Position numbers and translations under genes: made by a program
Assembly: GCF_016811075.1 (NCBI RefSeq)
Contig: NZ_JAFBGL010000004.1
Coordinates: 248,001-312,000, forward strand
Source of the DNA: Oceaniferula flava
Lineage (GTDB): Bacteria > Verrucomicrobiota > Verrucomicrobiia > Verrucomicrobiales > Akkermansiaceae
Direction of reading: 5' to 3'
Length of the DNA: 64,000 nt
Shown: positions 25,259 to 33,234 of the stretch, one piece after another
How the letters are laid out: each line of letters starts with the position of its first letter
How positions within the stretch are numbered: the first letter of the stretch is position 1
Notes under the pieces: generated by a model
Told to the model about the DNA's origin: nothing
Database searches by the model: none
What the model saw: the letters and a program-made list of their open reading frames with translations, nothing else

Positions 25259-26710
25259 TTAGGGAGTCGCGATCGGGGTCTTTACCAGCTCGAAGCGACT
25301 GCTCGGGCGGATCCAACGTGCAGCGATGGTGAACAACATGGAGATTCCGGCGCCCACGAGTGACGCGGTGAACCATCCTAACATAAAGTAAGCGGTAACG
25401 CCCAAGGCGCAACCGGTAACAATTCCGGCAAGAACGAGAGCCCGGTTAATACGCTTCCAGAACAGGCCGGCGATGACCGGCCAGATCAAGCTGCCCACTA
25501 AAGGACCCGAGATAAAGAGCGCCTGAATAATTGGCCAATGTGGTGCGGCTAACAACCACGCGACCACTCCCACGCCAATAATCACCAGAGTGGAAACCTT
25601 GCGGAAACCTTGTTCATTCAGCTTTCCGTGGAACAAGCCTTCGTGCACGTCTTTGATCAACAGATCCGATGTCGCGGCTAGGAGCGAGTCGATGGATGAA
25701 GCCATCGAGCAGAACAGCACAATCAAAATCAGCACTCCGGCCATCGCGCCGAAGCCGGCATTACCCATCACTGCGGAGGCCACCGCTGGCCCGGTCTGGT
25801 TGATATCGACGATGTTGATCTCCAGGGGGCCGGCGGCCAAGGCGATGAAGCCGGCAGCGATCGGGATCGGGAACCACAGCAGGCCAGCGAGGAAGAAGGC
25901 TTTCGGTGCCACATCCTTGCGCATGGCAAAGGCACGCGACCACCACACGTTGTTGTGAAACACCTCACCGAAGCCGAATAGCATGTTATTGAACACCGCC
26001 AGCAGCGCAGCCGGCATAATGATTTTCACCAGCGATGGTTGGTAGGTTTGTAGATGATTGTAGGCGGCATCGAAGTCTAACTGCGTCGCAGCCAGGATGC
26101 CGATAAACACAATGCCAATGAGGATGATCACACTTTGGATGAAGTCAGTCCCGATCACCGCATACATCCCACCAAACAGGGTGTAGAGCACACAGACCAC
26201 CAAGATCAGCGTCATGCCCTGAAGAAAGGGAATACCCGCCAGCACCATCATCAGGTCCCCTCCGGCAATGGCCATACTCACCAACCAGGAGAGCGAATAG
26301 AGCATGGTGATCAATAGAAACAGACACCAACCGGCCCGGCCGTAGCGTTGCCGAAAGAAATCGCCCGCCGTCACACCTTGCGGAAGAATCTTGCGAATGC
26401 GCACCGCAAACAGCGCAAAAAGTAACAAGCCGAAACTCGCCGTCGAGTAGGCAACCATTCCCCAAACCCCCAGCGACAGTGCAAAAACAGGTGCCAGCAT
26501 CGTGGTGTTCGAGGTCACCCAGGTGGCCATCGAGGTGGCTGAGCCCAACGACAAACCAACCTTGCGTCCGGCCAGCATGAAGTCCTCGGAGTCCTTGGCC
26601 TTTTTACCCCAGTAGAGGCCTAACAAAACCCACAGCACACCCAGTCCGAGCACAATCGCCCAGCCTGTGGGAACTGACATCGAAGTGGCTAAGAGCATGA
26701 CATCATTCAT
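25259..26710 (-). CDS. Sodium:solute symporter (SSS family)
   Basis: 483 residues with about thirteen hydrophobic segments. Features of the SSS/SglT family: an early GKKAKDSEDFMLAGRKVG loop between TM1 and TM2, SMATWVTSNTT in the sodium-site region, RFR-like RYGRAGW, and the central signature near YAVIGTDFIQSVIIL. It imports a solute with Na+. Operon neighbours point to a ureido, amide or amino-acid-like substrate. The ATG at 26710 overlaps the stop of the FnIII protein gene (ATGA). Confidence 0.88.
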   Translation of the reverse strand: MNDVMLLATSMSVPTGWAIVLGLGVLWVLLGLYWGKKAKDSEDFMLAGRKVGLSLGSATSMATWVTSNTTMLAPVFALSLGVWGMVAYSTASFGLLLFALFAVRIRKILPQGVTAGDFFRQRYGRAGWCLFLLITMLYSLSWLVSMAIAGGDLMMVLAGIPFLQGMTLILVVCVLYTLFGGMYAVIGTDFIQSVIILIGIVFIGILAATQLDFDAAYNHLQTYQPSLVKIIMPAALLAVFNNMLFGFGEVFHNNVWWSRAFAMRKDVAPKAFFLAGLLWFPIPIAAGFIALAAGPLEINIVDINQTGPAVASAVMGNAGFGAMAGVLILIVLFCSMASSIDSLLAATSDLLIKDVHEGLFHGKLNEQGFRKVSTLVIIGVGVVAWLLAAPHWPIIQALFISGPLVGSLIWPVIAGLFWKRINRALVLAGIVTGCALGVTAYFMLGWFTASLVGAGISMLFTIAARWIRPSSRFELVKTPIATP

Positions 26711-27198
26711 GACACGCTCCTTTCCTCGTTCTGGGTTCGGATGGCTCCGTAAAGAATGGTGCCAATGGTCAAACTAACCACCACCGCTCCAATACCTAAC
26801 AAGATAAAGAGCTTCGATTCCGGATAAAAAGCCACTTCAACACGCAGAGGCTCCGACCACGTATCGTCTGCACCATCCACCGCACGGAGACGGAAAAAGT
26901 GAACTCCCTCGGCTAAACCGGTGATCACCGAGCCGGCATCAGTGCCACGATAGCGCTCAACCGGAGAGGTAAAGTTAACATTCGCCGACTGCTCTAACAC
27001 CACTACGGTATCAGTCGACTTGTCCCACACTAGCTCGATGGCACCATTGTCGGATGGCTTGGATTCAAGTGCCTCGCGGGAGTTGAAATCGACTCCAGCT
27101 GCCCCCACGTAGTCCCCGCAAAATAAAATAGCGACGGCGAGGAATGAGAAAATGGTTCTAAAAAAGAAGATCAGTACGAAGTGCTTCTGAGCACCCAC
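26707..27198 (-). CDS. Exported fibronectin type III-like protein with C-terminal membrane anchor
   Basis: 163 residues, first gene of the operon. An N-terminal signal/hydrophobic segment (about residues 7-33) is followed by one Ig-like/FnIII-type domain (ELVWDKSTDTVVVLEQS, VHFFRLRAVDGADDTWSEP) and a C-terminal transmembrane helix (about 130-152) with a short charged tail. The domain would face the periplasm next to the symporter whose gene it overlaps by ATGA. It may capture substrate or be a symporter accessory. No family name is recognised. Confidence 0.7.
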   Translation of the reverse strand: MGAQKHFVLIFFFRTIFSFLAVAILFCGDYVGAAGVDFNSREALESKPSDNGAIELVWDKSTDTVVVLEQSANVNFTSPVERYRGTDAGSVITGLAEGVHFFRLRAVDGADDTWSEPLRVEVAFYPESKLFILLGIGAVVVSLTIGTILYGAIRTQNEERSVS

Positions 27199-27242
27199 TC
27201 AAACATTCTGCTGAGTCGATACAAGAAGTTTCTCTGACTTAT

Positions 27243-27283
27243 CCTCCACCCGCAGGTGGAGGTTGCCTTCGCCACAAAGGCGA
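27243..27283. repeat. Two tandem hairpins between operons
   Basis: Hairpin 1: CCTCCACC (27243-27250), loop CGCA, GGTGGAGG (27255-27262), 8 bp and perfect. Hairpin 2: TCGCC (27269-27273), loop ACAAA, GGCGA (27279-27283). They lie just past the stop of the lysine-rich protein gene (27305) on its downstream side. There is no T run, so they may be a transcript 3'-end stabiliser instead of a classical terminator. Confidence 0.5.
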
Positions 27284-27304
27284 GAAAATCGCACAAGGCC
27301 GGGA

Positions 27305-28069
27305 TTACTCCTCAGTCTTGGGCTTTTCCTCAGTCGGTTTTTCCGACTCTTTTTTCTTCGGTTTTTTGTCCTTCTTCAGAACGATCGCTTCTTCGCGAGA
27401 GTAGATTTCTGCCACGCGCAGGCTACGTTTCGCCAGCTCGCGGGCGTCTTTGTCTGAGATCAGGACCAGGCCTTCTTCACTGACTTCGGCGAGGAAAATT
27501 TTCCAAGCACGCTCGGCCACCTTTTTGGTATCCAGCTTCACCACCGCTTCCGGTGCCTCTTGCTGACGGTTGTTCCCCCGACCACCGCGACTGCGGTTGC
27601 GGCGTCCCTGTTTTCTGGCACCCTCGCCGGACGACTGATCGTCCTGCTTGTTAGAATCTTGTTTATTCGACTCCTGTTTGTTGGAATCCTGCTTGTTCGA
27701 CTGATTACCGCCCTTGGATTGATTCGGCTGGTTCGACTGACCTTCCTGCTTGGGAGCGTTGTCGTTTTGCCCTTGATCTTTCGTCTCGGCCGCGGTGTCA
27801 GCCGCTGGCTTTGCTCCGTTTTTCGCGGTTTTCTTCTTCGCGTTTTTGGCGGACTTGCTGCCGCGAGCTTTTTTCGCAGGTTTCACATCGCTGGATGCGG
27901 TGACCTCTTTTGATTGATCGTTGGCGGGGGCGGGAGCGTCCTTGGATGCGGGCTCAGTGGCTGGCTTGGGATCCGGGCTGCTTTTTTCTTTGGAGGCTGG
28001 GGCAGGTGCTGCGTTTTGCTCGCTAGCTTCCTTGGACCCTTGATCCATTTTAGGAGATTCTTCTGACAT
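27305..28069 (-). CDS. Low-complexity Lys/Ala/Pro/Gln-rich protein with short repeats and a C-terminal domain
   Basis: 254 residues. Residues 1-70 are Ala/Pro/Lys/Ser-rich, about 65-90 are a KKARGSKSAKNAKKK-type basic, histone-H1-like stretch, and about 120-145 are tandem copies of a five-residue unit (S/D)NKQ(D/E). An arginine/glycine-rich RRNRSRGGRGNN patch follows, typical of RNA-binding tails. The only folded-looking part is roughly 170-232 (LDTKKVAERAWKIFLAEVSEEG to SREEAIVLKK), ending in another charged tail. It is probably a nucleoid or RNA-associated protein. The family is not recognised. Confidence 0.7.
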   Translation of the reverse strand: MSEESPKMDQGSKEASEQNAAPAPASKEKSSPDPKPATEPASKDAPAPANDQSKEVTASSDVKPAKKARGSKSAKNAKKKTAKNGAKPAADTAAETKDQGQNDNAPKQEGQSNQPNQSKGGNQSNKQDSNKQESNKQDSNKQDDQSSGEGARKQGRRNRSRGGRGNNRQQEAPEAVVKLDTKKVAERAWKIFLAEVSEEGLVLISDKDARELAKRSLRVAEIYSREEAIVLKKDKKPKKKESEKPTEEKPKTEE

Positions 28070-28160
28070 AAAGTAATTAGGTAGGCCTCCAAGTAAACCT
28101 CGGAGCGGGTAAAGTAAAGTTGAATGAAGTGCGAAAAAGTGACAGTTCTTCGCGTCTTAT

Positions 28161-28219
28161 AAAAAAATCAGCCCGGTGATACTCCTACTTGATGGGCAAG
28201 CAGAAGCAACCGGGCTGAT
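28161..28219 (-). terminator. Terminator of the pilus gene cluster
   Basis: On the minus strand ATCAGCCCGGT (28219-28209) pairs with ACCGGGCTGAT (28177-28167), an 11-bp perfect stem around a 31-nt apical region, followed by a run of seven T. It lies 28 bp beyond the PilC/GspF stop codon. The large loop is unusual but the T run supports termination. Confidence 0.75.
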
Positions 28220-28247
28220 GGTTAGATTTTATGAGGTGGTCCGAAGC

Positions 28248-29528
28248 TTATGCGCCTCCGTCCACGTTCTGGATCATCTTGATCAGTGGTAGGAAGAGGG
28301 CGAAAACGATGGTTCCCACCACGAGGGCGAGGAAGACAATCATGATCGGCTCTAGGATGGAAGTCAGCGCGGTCACCGCGTTATCGACTTCATCATCGTA
28401 GACATCGGCAATTTTCAGCAACATCTCTGGCAGCTGACCAGTTTCCTCACCCACGTCCACCATACTGATGACCATGGCAGGGAAGATTTTACTTCCTTGG
28501 AGAGGGGCAACGATGGATTCACCTTCCTTGACCGCCTCGTGCACCTTGTCGATGGCATCGGAAACCACCACGTTACCAGCGGTATCACGGGTAATGGTGA
28601 GCGCCTGGAGGATGGGCACACCGGAAGTCACCAGTGTTCCGAGGGTCCGAGAGAAACGGGAGATGGAGCTCTTCTTGGTGAGGTCACCAAAGACGGGGAC
28701 TTTCAGTTTCAAGGCATCCACGGTGGCACGACCACCTTTGGTACTGGTCCACATTTTCAAAAGGACAAAGAGACCTGCGATAATGAGGAAAATCCAGACG
28801 ATGTTGGGCAGCACAGCCGGCCTTGCCAGCATGTTTTCGGACATGCCGAAGACGATACGAGAGATCAGTGGCAGCTCACCACCCTGCTCGGAGAACATCT
28901 CCTTGAACTTGGGAACGATGAACAGCATCAGGAAGACCAGAATCGCGACTGCAATGAAGAGAACGATCAACGGGTAGACCATCGCGGAGACGATCTTGTT
29001 TTTCAGTTTGTCCGCCTTCTCCATGTATTCTGCGAGACGAGTCAGGACAATTTCCAATACCCCGCCAAGTTCACCCGCCTTCACCATGTTGACGAACAAC
29101 TTGTTGAAAATCCGCGGGTGCTGGGAGAGCGACTCGGAGAATGTGGCACCCGTTTGCACGGAATCTGCCAGTGAGTTGACTGTGGAACGCAGCACTGGGT
29201 TAGGCTCCTGCTTGCCGAGCACGGTGAGACCGCGAAGAAGTGGCAGACCGGAATCGATCAGTGTGGCTAACTGACGTGTGAAGATCATCAAGACCTTCGG
29301 CTTAATTTTTCCAGTGCCGGCTTTCTTGACACTTTTCTTACCGCGGGCTTTCGCCTTGGTTTTGGTTTTACCTGCAGCCAGTGAACCCTTGCCTTCCTGC
29401 ACCACCTGGGTGGGGTAAAGCCCCTGCCCACGAAGTTGTTGGATGGCTTCCGCCTCGCTGGAGGCCGAGAGAGATCCGGTGGTCTGCTCACCTTTTGCGT
29501 CGAGCGCTATATATTGAAAATTAGCCAT
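28248..29528 (-). CDS. pilC: Type IV pilus / type II secretion inner-membrane platform protein
   Basis: 426 residues of the PilC/GspF family. It starts with FQYIALDAKGEQTTGSL, then a Lys-rich linker (about 50-75), and two copies of the cytoplasmic T2SSF helical domain (FTRQLATLIDSGLPLLRGL about 84-102, and FSRTLGTLVTSGVPILQAL around 290), each followed by membrane segments (LIVLFIAVAILVFLMLFIV and the C-terminal IMIVFLALVVGTIVFALFL). It couples the assembly ATPase to pilin polymerisation. Together with the two ATPase genes upstream it forms one operon ending at the terminator at 28161. Confidence 0.9.
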   Translation of the reverse strand: MANFQYIALDAKGEQTTGSLSASSEAEAIQQLRGQGLYPTQVVQEGKGSLAAGKTKTKAKARGKKSVKKAGTGKIKPKVLMIFTRQLATLIDSGLPLLRGLTVLGKQEPNPVLRSTVNSLADSVQTGATFSESLSQHPRIFNKLFVNMVKAGELGGVLEIVLTRLAEYMEKADKLKNKIVSAMVYPLIVLFIAVAILVFLMLFIVPKFKEMFSEQGGELPLISRIVFGMSENMLARPAVLPNIVWIFLIIAGLFVLLKMWTSTKGGRATVDALKLKVPVFGDLTKKSSISRFSRTLGTLVTSGVPILQALTITRDTAGNVVVSDAIDKVHEAVKEGESIVAPLQGSKIFPAMVISMVDVGEETGQLPEMLLKIADVYDDEVDNAVTALTSILEPIMIVFLALVVGTIVFALFLPLIKMIQNVDGGA

Positions 29529-29634
29529 GATCTATAAGTGTGTATGTTTACTTTTGAATAAGTGTGAATGGTCGTGAGAAGATTGGAAACTGAAAAATCC
29601 ATGCAAATGATGAAATCTTCTCACAGTCGTGTTG

Positions 29635-31308
29635 TTAGGTGTATTTAAGAACCTCCTCAATGGTGGTGTTGCCTTCGTAAATGTTACGCAATCCATCCTC
29701 ACGGAGAGTTTGCATACCCAGTTCAATGGCTTTCTGCTTCAGCACCACAGTCGGTGCACGCTCGGTCACGAGTTCACGAAGTGGATCCGTGATATCCAAG
29801 AGCTCGAAGAGACCTTGACGACCTTTGTAACCGGATTGATCACAAACGTCACAACCGCGACCTGTGTAGAACTCCTTGTCTCCGAGTTCGTGCGAGGTCA
29901 CACCCAGCTGCGTGAGCAGGGCTTCGTTAGGCTCGTAGGAAGCACGACAGTTTTTACAAATCGTCCGCAGCAGACGCTGGGCAAGAACACCCTCGAGGGA
30001 GGCCGCGACCAGGAATGGCTCGGTTCCCATATCGATCAGACGAGTCACCGCGCCGGGAGCATCATTGGTGTGCAGTGTGGACAGCACCAAGTGACCAGTG
30101 AGCGATGCCTGAATCGCGATTTGAGCTGTATCCACATCACGAATCTCACCCACCAGAATCCGATCGGGATCCTGACGCAGGAACGCGCGAAGGATGCGGG
30201 CGAAGTCCATACCGATGGACTCGTTAACCGGCACCTGGATGATACCGTCGACATCGTATTCCACCGGATCCTCGGCTGTTAGCAGCTTGGAGTCGATAGT
30301 GTTGATCTCCTTCAGTGCGGCGTAGAGCGTGGTGGTCTTACCGGCACCGGTAGGACCGGTGCAGATGAAGATGCCGTTCGGTTTGCGCACGGTATCGTTG
30401 ATGTAATCGAACACCGCTGGTGGCATTCCTAACATCTCGAGATTCAAGTTGATATTACTACGGTCGAGAACACGCAGAACGATACTTTCGCCATGCTGAG
30501 TAGGCAGTGTGGAAACACGCATGTCCACCTGCTTCTCACCGATGTGTTTCACAATACGTCCATCCTGAGGCACACGGCGTTCAGCGATGTTCATGTTCGA
30601 CATCACCTTGATCCGAGAAAGAATCGGCAAGGCCAGGTGAATCGGTGGAGGCGCCATTTCATAAAGCGTTCCGTCCACACGGTAGCGGATTTTGAAATCG
30701 GACTCAAACGGCTCGAAGTGGATATCGGAAGCCCCTTCGTTGATCGCCTGATAGAGAACCAAGTCAACGTAGCGAATGATCGGAGCGGAGTTCGCTTCAG
30801 CCTCAACGTCGATAGTTTCTTTATCGTTGTTGCTAGTGATCTCAAGTTGGCCGAGGACATCATCCATGGCATTGCTCTTGCCGCCGTAGGCTTCATCGAG
30901 CTTCTTCTCGACGACGTAGTCAGGCGCAATGGCGAGGATGATTTCTTTCCCAAGCGCGAAGCGCAGGTCTTCGAGAACCTGAGGATTGAGTGGATCGACC
31001 AAACAGACGGTAAGTCCATCGCTATCGATGTTCACCGGCAGGGCGCCGTGGAGGCGTGCCATCCCTGCTGGTAGCAGGCTGAGCACCTCCGGTGGTGGTT
31101 CGTAATTTTCGAGATCGACCATGTGAGCACCGAGCTCATTGGCGATGATGGGCCAGATGTCGTCTTTCTGAGAAATGACCTCATAATCGGCCATGATTTC
31201 GGAAAGCTCTTTGCCGCTGTTCTCGACTTCTTGTATGATGTCCGAAGCAAGGTATTGATCGATCAAACCTCGGTTGACAAAAATATCGATGAGTTGTGAA
31301 TTGTCCAT
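29635..31308 (-). CDS. PilB/GspE-type assembly ATPase, copy 1
   Basis: 557 residues. An N-terminal MshEN-type domain (about 1-150) precedes the ATPase core with Walker A CTGPTGAGKTTTLYAAL, the Asp box, the GEIRDVDTAQIA Walker B and HLVLSTLHTNDAPGA. A zinc site of four cysteines is present (CKNC and CDVC, around 464-497). Such ATPases drive pilus or pseudopilus extension. It is the middle gene of the operon and ends 106 bp before pilC. Confidence 0.9.
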   Translation of the reverse strand: MDNSQLIDIFVNRGLIDQYLASDIIQEVENSGKELSEIMADYEVISQKDDIWPIIANELGAHMVDLENYEPPPEVLSLLPAGMARLHGALPVNIDSDGLTVCLVDPLNPQVLEDLRFALGKEIILAIAPDYVVEKKLDEAYGGKSNAMDDVLGQLEITSNNDKETIDVEAEANSAPIIRYVDLVLYQAINEGASDIHFEPFESDFKIRYRVDGTLYEMAPPPIHLALPILSRIKVMSNMNIAERRVPQDGRIVKHIGEKQVDMRVSTLPTQHGESIVLRVLDRSNINLNLEMLGMPPAVFDYINDTVRKPNGIFICTGPTGAGKTTTLYAALKEINTIDSKLLTAEDPVEYDVDGIIQVPVNESIGMDFARILRAFLRQDPDRILVGEIRDVDTAQIAIQASLTGHLVLSTLHTNDAPGAVTRLIDMGTEPFLVAASLEGVLAQRLLRTICKNCRASYEPNEALLTQLGVTSHELGDKEFYTGRGCDVCDQSGYKGRQGLFELLDITDPLRELVTERAPTVVLKQKAIELGMQTLREDGLRNIYEGNTTIEEVLKYT

Positions 31309-31358
31309 GAAAAGTAGTTAGGCTGTTGCGTGAGTCGGGGGCCTTGGAATGAGTTAAT

Positions 31359-33035
31359 TTAATCGCTGTCCGCCATGGTGACCCGCATCACTTCGGAAGC
31401 GGAGGTCATACCGGCGAGCACCTTACGGATACCGTCCTCGCGGAGAGTGCGCATACCGAGCTCTCGCGCTCTACGGCGCAGCTGCGGTGAGGTAAGTTCT
31501 TCGTTAATCAGGTGGCGAACTTCATCGTCCACCTTGAAGATTTCAAAGATACCGGCCCGGCCTTTATAACCAGACTGACGGCAGTTATCACAGCCTTGTG
31601 GGCCCATGATATCGCTTTCAGCGGCTTGTTTGGCATCGAGGTTCAAGGTGCGCATTTCGCGATCGGTCAGCAAGGCGGGAGCCTTACAGCTCGGGCAAAG
31701 TTTACGCACCAGTCGCTGAGCCAGGATGGCGCGAACGGAGGAGGCTACCAAGAAGCGTTTGACGCCGATGTCAGCAAGACGGGCGACGGCGCCCGGGGCA
31801 TCATTGGTGTGCAGGGTGGAGAACACCAAGTGACCGGTTAGAGCGGCCTGAATGGCGATACCTGCGGTTTCAGCATCACGAATCTCACCTAACATAATTA
31901 CGTTAGGTGCCTGACGCATCATCGCACGCAGTGCCGCTGCGAAGGTCATACCAATATCGGTATTCACCATCACCTGGTTAATCCCGGCCAGTTCGTATTC
32001 CACCGGATCTTCCACGGTGATGATCTTACGGTCGGGGGTGTTGATGGTATTCAGACAGCCATACAGGGTGGTGGTTTTACCCGAACCTGTAGGTCCGGTA
32101 ACCAGCACGATGCCATCGGGGAGACGAATCATTTTTTCAATCGTCTCCTGGTCATCGGAAAGGAATCCAAGTTCTGGGAGACCTAACATCAGGGAGGTCT
32201 TATCCAGAATACGCATGACGATACTTTCGCCGTGGTTACTCGGCACTGAGGATACCCGGAGATCCACCTCCTTGCCAGCGACGCGGATCTGGATCCGACC
32301 ATCCTGAGGGAGACGTTTTTCCGCAATACTCATGCTACCGCTCATCACCTTAATCCGGGCAATGATTGCGGGGTGCAGTTTCTTGGGATGGTTGTCGATT
32401 TCCACCAGCTTCCCATCGATCCGGTAACGGATACGCAGGCAGGTTTCCATCGGCTCGATGTGAATATCACTGGCCTTCATTTTGAAGGAGTCCAGCAAGA
32501 TCGAGGAGACCATTTTAATGATTGGAGCATCGTCCGCTGCGGCATCTTCATCGCCATCAGCGCCCACCACGGTGAAGCTGTCATCGGCAGTTTCCTCAGC
32601 CACTGCACCTCCGTAGTTCTGTTGGATGATGTGGTTGATGGCAGATGGGGTGGCACAGACGGTGTGGATTTCCCGGCTGAGCATGTGTGGTAAGCTATCG
32701 AGCACCTCAAAATCGAGGGGATCGGCCACGGCCACAGTCAGGTAAGTCCCATCGTCAGCCACAGGCACCGCGCGAAAACGCTTGGCAACCTCATCGGAAA
32801 CGAGGTCGAACACATCGGGCGCGATGGGTAAGTGGGCTAAGTCCACATAGTCCATACTGGAGCTCTGGGCACATACTTGGGCGACTTGCTCTTCAGAAAG
32901 TCGGTTATCTGATATCAGCCGTTCCACAACACTTTCCCTGCCTTGCAGCTGGCCACGGATGGAATCGATCTCTTCCTGACTAATCAGGCCGGCCTCGGTA
33001 AGTAGTTCGAGAAGGTAGTCTTCGTTTGAATACAC
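31359..33035 (-). CDS. PilB/GspE-type assembly ATPase, copy 2
   Basis: 558 residues, a paralogue of the next gene. It has an N-terminal MshEN-like domain, Walker A VTGPTGSGKTTTLYGCL, GEIRDAETAGIAIQAALTGHLVFSTLHTND-type catalytic motifs (split across the core) and a tetracysteine zinc site (CPSC, CDNC). Copy 2 has an acidic insertion (GADGDEDAAADD) before the core. Two PilB-type ATPases in a row, without a recognisable PilT retraction ATPase between them, may power different stages or form mixed hexamers. The gene diverges from the antiporter gene across 199 bp. Confidence 0.9.
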   Translation of the reverse strand: MYSNEDYLLELLTEAGLISQEEIDSIRGQLQGRESVVERLISDNRLSEEQVAQVCAQSSSMDYVDLAHLPIAPDVFDLVSDEVAKRFRAVPVADDGTYLTVAVADPLDFEVLDSLPHMLSREIHTVCATPSAINHIIQQNYGGAVAEETADDSFTVVGADGDEDAAADDAPIIKMVSSILLDSFKMKASDIHIEPMETCLRIRYRIDGKLVEIDNHPKKLHPAIIARIKVMSGSMSIAEKRLPQDGRIQIRVAGKEVDLRVSSVPSNHGESIVMRILDKTSLMLGLPELGFLSDDQETIEKMIRLPDGIVLVTGPTGSGKTTTLYGCLNTINTPDRKIITVEDPVEYELAGINQVMVNTDIGMTFAAALRAMMRQAPNVIMLGEIRDAETAGIAIQAALTGHLVFSTLHTNDAPGAVARLADIGVKRFLVASSVRAILAQRLVRKLCPSCKAPALLTDREMRTLNLDAKQAAESDIMGPQGCDNCRQSGYKGRAGIFEIFKVDDEVRHLINEELTSPQLRRRARELGMRTLREDGIRKVLAGMTSASEVMRVTMADSD

Positions 33036-33234
33036 GGTTAAATTCTTCGCTTGGTTGGTGGGTATTTGCGTGATGAAAAAAACAGTTCCCGTATCCTTGG
33101 TAACATCAAGGGTGCGGAAACCATCTTTTGCAGACTGGTCAACTCACCATGATCCGTCAAGCAGTCATGTCCAAATTTTCTCTGTATTTACAATCGTCAT
33201 ACGTGAATTTTCCATCTTCAATGCGCGCGCACCT

